Under the pieces are notes generated by a model that worked only from the letters and a program-made list of their open reading frames with translations, searched no databases and was not told the origin of the DNA. DNA of 9,184 bases from Bacteroidales bacterium. Its GTDB lineage: Bacteria; Bacteroidota; Bacteroidia; Bacteroidales; VadinHA17. The stretch spans positions 1-9,184 of the forward strand of contig DOZA01000347.1 in assembly GCA_003518245.1 (NCBI GenBank), given 5' to 3'. The first letter of the stretch is position 1, and each line of letters opens with the position of its first letter. Positions 6,777 to 9,184 of the stretch are shown here, piece by piece. The position numbers and the translations under genes are program-made.

Positions 6777-7937
6777 ATGAAACTGTCACAATTAAGGGAG
6801 GAATTCTTCAGAATATTTGATAACAGGACAGATGAGCCTGTTATTTTTTTTAGTCCAGGGAGGGTTAATCTTATAGGTGAGCATACTGATTATAATAATG
6901 GCTTTGTTTTTCCATGTGCCCTAAATTATGGTACTTACCTGGTTATCAGGAAAAGAAATGATAATCAACTTTTGATGAATACCCTGAACTTTGACTTTTC
7001 GGATATTCAAAACATTGACAACATAAATAAGAACATATCAGGTGAATGGGTCAATTATCCACTTGGCATAATAAGCGAGTTTTTTGACAGGAAAATACAA
7101 CTGGGAGGAATGGAGATGCTGTTCTCCGGTGATATACCAAATGGCGCAGGACTATCATCCTCTGCCTCAATAGAAATGGTTACTGCTTATGCCCTGAATA
7201 TACTATATGACGCTGGTTTATCTAATCTTGAACTCGTAAAGATCAGCCAGCATGCAGAAAACTCTTTTGTTGGTATGAACTGTGGCATTATGGACCAGTT
7301 CGCTGTAGGCATGGGGGAAAAAGATAAGGCTATCTTTCTTAATTGTGATACTCTTAACTATCATACTGTACCTCTTGAGCTTAATCATTATCAGCTTATT
7401 ATAAGCAATACAAACAAACGTAGGGGTCTGACTGATTCAAAATATAATGAGCGACGTTCAGAATGTGAAAAAGCAGTTGAGTATATAAATAAAAAAGAAA
7501 GTATAAAACACCTCAGCCAATTAAGTATTCAAGACCTTCACCTGCTGGATGAACTGATCCCTGATGAAATAATAAGGAAAAGAGCCAGACATGTTATAAC
7601 GGAGAATAACAGGGTATTACAGGCTGTAAAAATACTTGAGAACGGAGACATACCACAGTTTGGAAAACTTATGAATGAGTCACACGATTCATTGAAAGAT
7701 GATTATGAGGTTACTGGAAAAGAGCTCGATGCCCTGGCCTATGAGGCACGTAAAATTGAAGGCACAGTTGGAAGTAGAATGACTGGTGCCGGGTTTGGAG
7801 GATGCACTGTAAGCATTGTTCATGAGAACTATGTTGACAGTTTTATCGAAAAGCTTGGAAAGGCATACACATCAATCACAGGCTTAAAAGCCGATTTCTA
7901 CAAGCCCGATATTGAAGACGGAGTAAGGCAGATCTGA
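6777..7937 (+). CDS. galK: Galactokinase
   Basis: Galactokinase phosphorylates alpha-D-galactose to galactose 1-phosphate with ATP, the first committed step of the Leloir pathway, in the cytoplasm. The 386-residue product has the normal family length and all GHMP-kinase marks. The galactokinase signature SPGRVNLIGEHTDYN (26-40) includes R29, E35, H36 and D38. The ATP-binding loop is PNGAGLSSSAS (121-131), the catalytic aspartate D173 lies in GIMDQF, the sugar-side motif is SKYNERR (221-227), and motif 3 is GSRMTGAGFGGC (332-343). Nothing essential is missing, so activity is expected. The signature fits GalK better than other GHMP kinases such as mevalonate or homoserine kinase. The ATG follows the dnaA TAG by one base, and no promoter is visible between them, so expression probably depends on dnaA transcription. 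No galT, galM or transporter gene lies in the window. The stop faces the stop of the next gene one base away. Confidence 0.95.
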   Translation: MKLSQLREEFFRIFDNRTDEPVIFFSPGRVNLIGEHTDYNNGFVFPCALNYGTYLVIRKRNDNQLLMNTLNFDFSDIQNIDNINKNISGEWVNYPLGIISEFFDRKIQLGGMEMLFSGDIPNGAGLSSSASIEMVTAYALNILYDAGLSNLELVKISQHAENSFVGMNCGIMDQFAVGMGEKDKAIFLNCDTLNYHTVPLELNHYQLIISNTNKRRGLTDSKYNERRSECEKAVEYINKKESIKHLSQLSIQDLHLLDELIPDEIIRKRARHVITENNRVLQAVKILENGDIPQFGKLMNESHDSLKDDYEVTGKELDALAYEARKIEGTVGSRMTGAGFGGCTVSIVHENYVDSFIEKLGKAYTSITGLKADFYKPDIEDGVRQI

Positions 7938-7938
7938 T

Positions 7939-9184
7939 CTATTTTATATCCCTTACGCACCTGAAGCCCACAGTGGCATTACGATCAAAACCGGGTGATA
8001 CAAGTAGTAGCATCTGGGTCTTATCAAGAGGCTGTGGTCCACCCTGCACATACCACCAGCTTGAGGTTGGCTTATAATAACTCCCACCCCGCATAATTGC
8101 AAAGTAGTATATGCCATTACTATAAATATCGTTTGTGAGCTGCCATACATTACCAACGATATCCATCACACCATAAGGGCTCTGCCCCTTTGTAAAAGCA
8201 TCTACAGGTGTGGACCTTTCAAAAGCATTATTACACTTAGTACCGTGAAACTCGTTCCCCCATGGCCATAACCTGCCATCTGTGCCCTGTGCTGCCAGCT
8301 GCCACTCTGCTTCGGTGGGTAACCTCTTACCAACCCATTCAGCATAAGCCCTGGCATCTTCCAGACTAAGATACACTACAGGATATTTCTCCTTGCCCTG
8401 TTCATAAATACCGTTTACCCAATGTTTAAGGTAATTAACAGTATCTGCCGGTATATATCTTGTCTGACTTATAAAGTTATAGTATTGTTCATTAGTAACG
8501 GGGTATACATCTATCAGGAAAGAATCAATATTATGAACAATGTTGTTATTGCTCTCTGGATAAGGAATAAAGTCATCATTTGAACTCAATTCGTAAGTTA
8601 TTTCAGCACCAGGGATCAATACCATATCCCGGGGATATTTACCTTTATGAGACTCTGTTTTTTTCACCTCGCTTATTAACCATGGTAGGCCTCCCCTGAA
8701 CTTGGTTATTAATTCATCAACAAGTGTCATATCATTAAACAGCTGTATAATGATTTCTCCTTCATAGTTGGGGAACATGTCAGTAATATCCAGCTTTATA
8801 TTATCCCTTATTTCCATCTCAACGGCCTCTGAACCATATGATGGTTTACAATTCCATATCTTAAGCAGGCCCTTTTGTCCTGAGTTGATGATAAGAGTAT
8901 CATCCTTAATATTAACATCCAAAACTTCGGGAAAGCATGCAATGCAATCAATGCTTCCTTCCGAGCGTGTTCCCACATATCTTTCATAATATGGACTTGT
9001 ACTCACATTTACATAGTATATATTACCCTTTTTAACAGGCTTAAGCTCTTTATGATGCCATAAGCTTACATAATGGTATCCCTCTTCATAATTTATTTCA
9101 AGCAGGGGCTCATCATAGCCTTTATGATTCATATTCAGTATGGTATAGATATTCTTATTACCATCTTTCCATTTATTTATATGC
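7939..9184 (-). CDS. SUMF1/formylglycine-generating-enzyme-like domain protein, 5' end probably outside window
   Basis: The first ATG in the window is at 9132-9130 (397 residues), but the frame remains open to the right edge and its 17 upstream codons (including WKDGNKNIYTILN) read like protein, so the gene probably starts outside. Residues below count from that ATG. Residues 1-165 look like beta-rich, unrecognised sequence; the WHHKEL and PLLEINYEEGYHYVSLW part faintly recalls beta-sandwich regions of carbohydrate-active proteins, which is only an impression. Residues about 169-396 form a SUMF1/FGE-like domain: MVLIPG, DVYPVTNEQYYNF (208-220), the GKRLPTEAEW stretch ending at 277, WPWGNE (289-294), YGVMDIVGNVW (320-330), MRGGSY (347-352) and GFRC (389-392). 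The cysteine pair that oxidises sulfatase cysteine in true FGE is absent between GGSY and GFRC, where the sequence reads YKPTSSWWYVQGG. A non-catalytic or binding role is thus more likely. No sulfatase or other partner gene is visible. Confidence 0.8.
   Translation of the reverse strand, partial: HINKWKDGNKNIYTILNMNHKGYDEPLLEINYEEGYHYVSLWHHKELKPVKKGNIYYVNVSTSPYYERYVGTRSEGSIDCIACFPEVLDVNIKDDTLIINSGQKGLLKIWNCKPSYGSEAVEMEIRDNIKLDITDMFPNYEGEIIIQLFNDMTLVDELITKFRGGLPWLISEVKKTESHKGKYPRDMVLIPGAEITYELSSNDDFIPYPESNNNIVHNIDSFLIDVYPVTNEQYYNFISQTRYIPADTVNYLKHWVNGIYEQGKEKYPVVYLSLEDARAYAEWVGKRLPTEAEWQLAAQGTDGRLWPWGNEFHGTKCNNAFERSTPVDAFTKGQSPYGVMDIVGNVWQLTNDIYSNGIYYFAIMRGGSYYKPTSSWWYVQGGPQPLDKTQMLLLVSPGFDRNATVGFRCVRDIK

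Noticed and set aside
7055..7063. TTATCCACT, one mismatch from a DnaA box, as an origin element
   Set aside because: It is a single site inside conserved galK coding sequence with no cluster around it, so chance is sufficient.
1..9184. Mobile element, prophage, CRISPR array, defence or biosynthetic cluster
   Set aside because: All long frames are explained by housekeeping or envelope genes plus one SUMF1-like protein. I saw no transposase or integrase motifs, long terminal repeats or regularly spaced repeats.

Overview
The window looks like an ordinary chromosomal segment of a Bacteroidota (Bacteroidetes) bacterium, probably of the Bacteroidales or a near relative. Four things point there: the LptD, amidase (C-terminal SPOR-like repeat) and MlaD proteins have the Bacteroidetes architecture; genes lack Shine-Dalgarno sequences; the one good promoter candidate is of the TAnnTTTG type; and the DNA is AT-rich. 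I see no tRNA, rRNA, insertion sequence, CRISPR array, phage gene or defence system.

Layout from left to right. Bases 1-2871 carry two leftward genes: lptD (LPS insertion into the outer membrane) and, 10 bases downstream, the 5' part of ridA (enamine/imine deaminase), cut by the left edge. A divergent control region (about 2872-3023) separates lptD from a rightward envelope pair: a periplasmic zinc N-acetylmuramoyl-L-alanine amidase (3024-4151) and an MlaD/MCE lipid-transport protein (4153-5100) that starts one base after the amidase stop. An AT-rich gap with long T tracts (5101-5344) follows, then dnaA (5345-6775), with galK (6777-7937) starting one base after its stop. The last gene runs leftward (7939 to at least 9132, probably past the right edge). 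It encodes a multidomain protein with a C-terminal SUMF1/formylglycine-generating-enzyme-like domain that lacks the usual active-site cysteine pair.

Functionally, the left half is an envelope-biogenesis cluster: LPS export, peptidoglycan cleavage and phospholipid transport, arranged so that one intergenic region could serve both directions. The right half joins the replication initiator to a sugar kinase with no obvious functional link.

Nothing amounts to a new biological system. The points most worth a second look are the lptD 5' end, where a convincing signal peptide is encoded in frame but without ATG, GTG or TTG; the cysteine-less SUMF1-like protein whose frame stays open beyond its apparent start; and the T-tract region upstream of dnaA.
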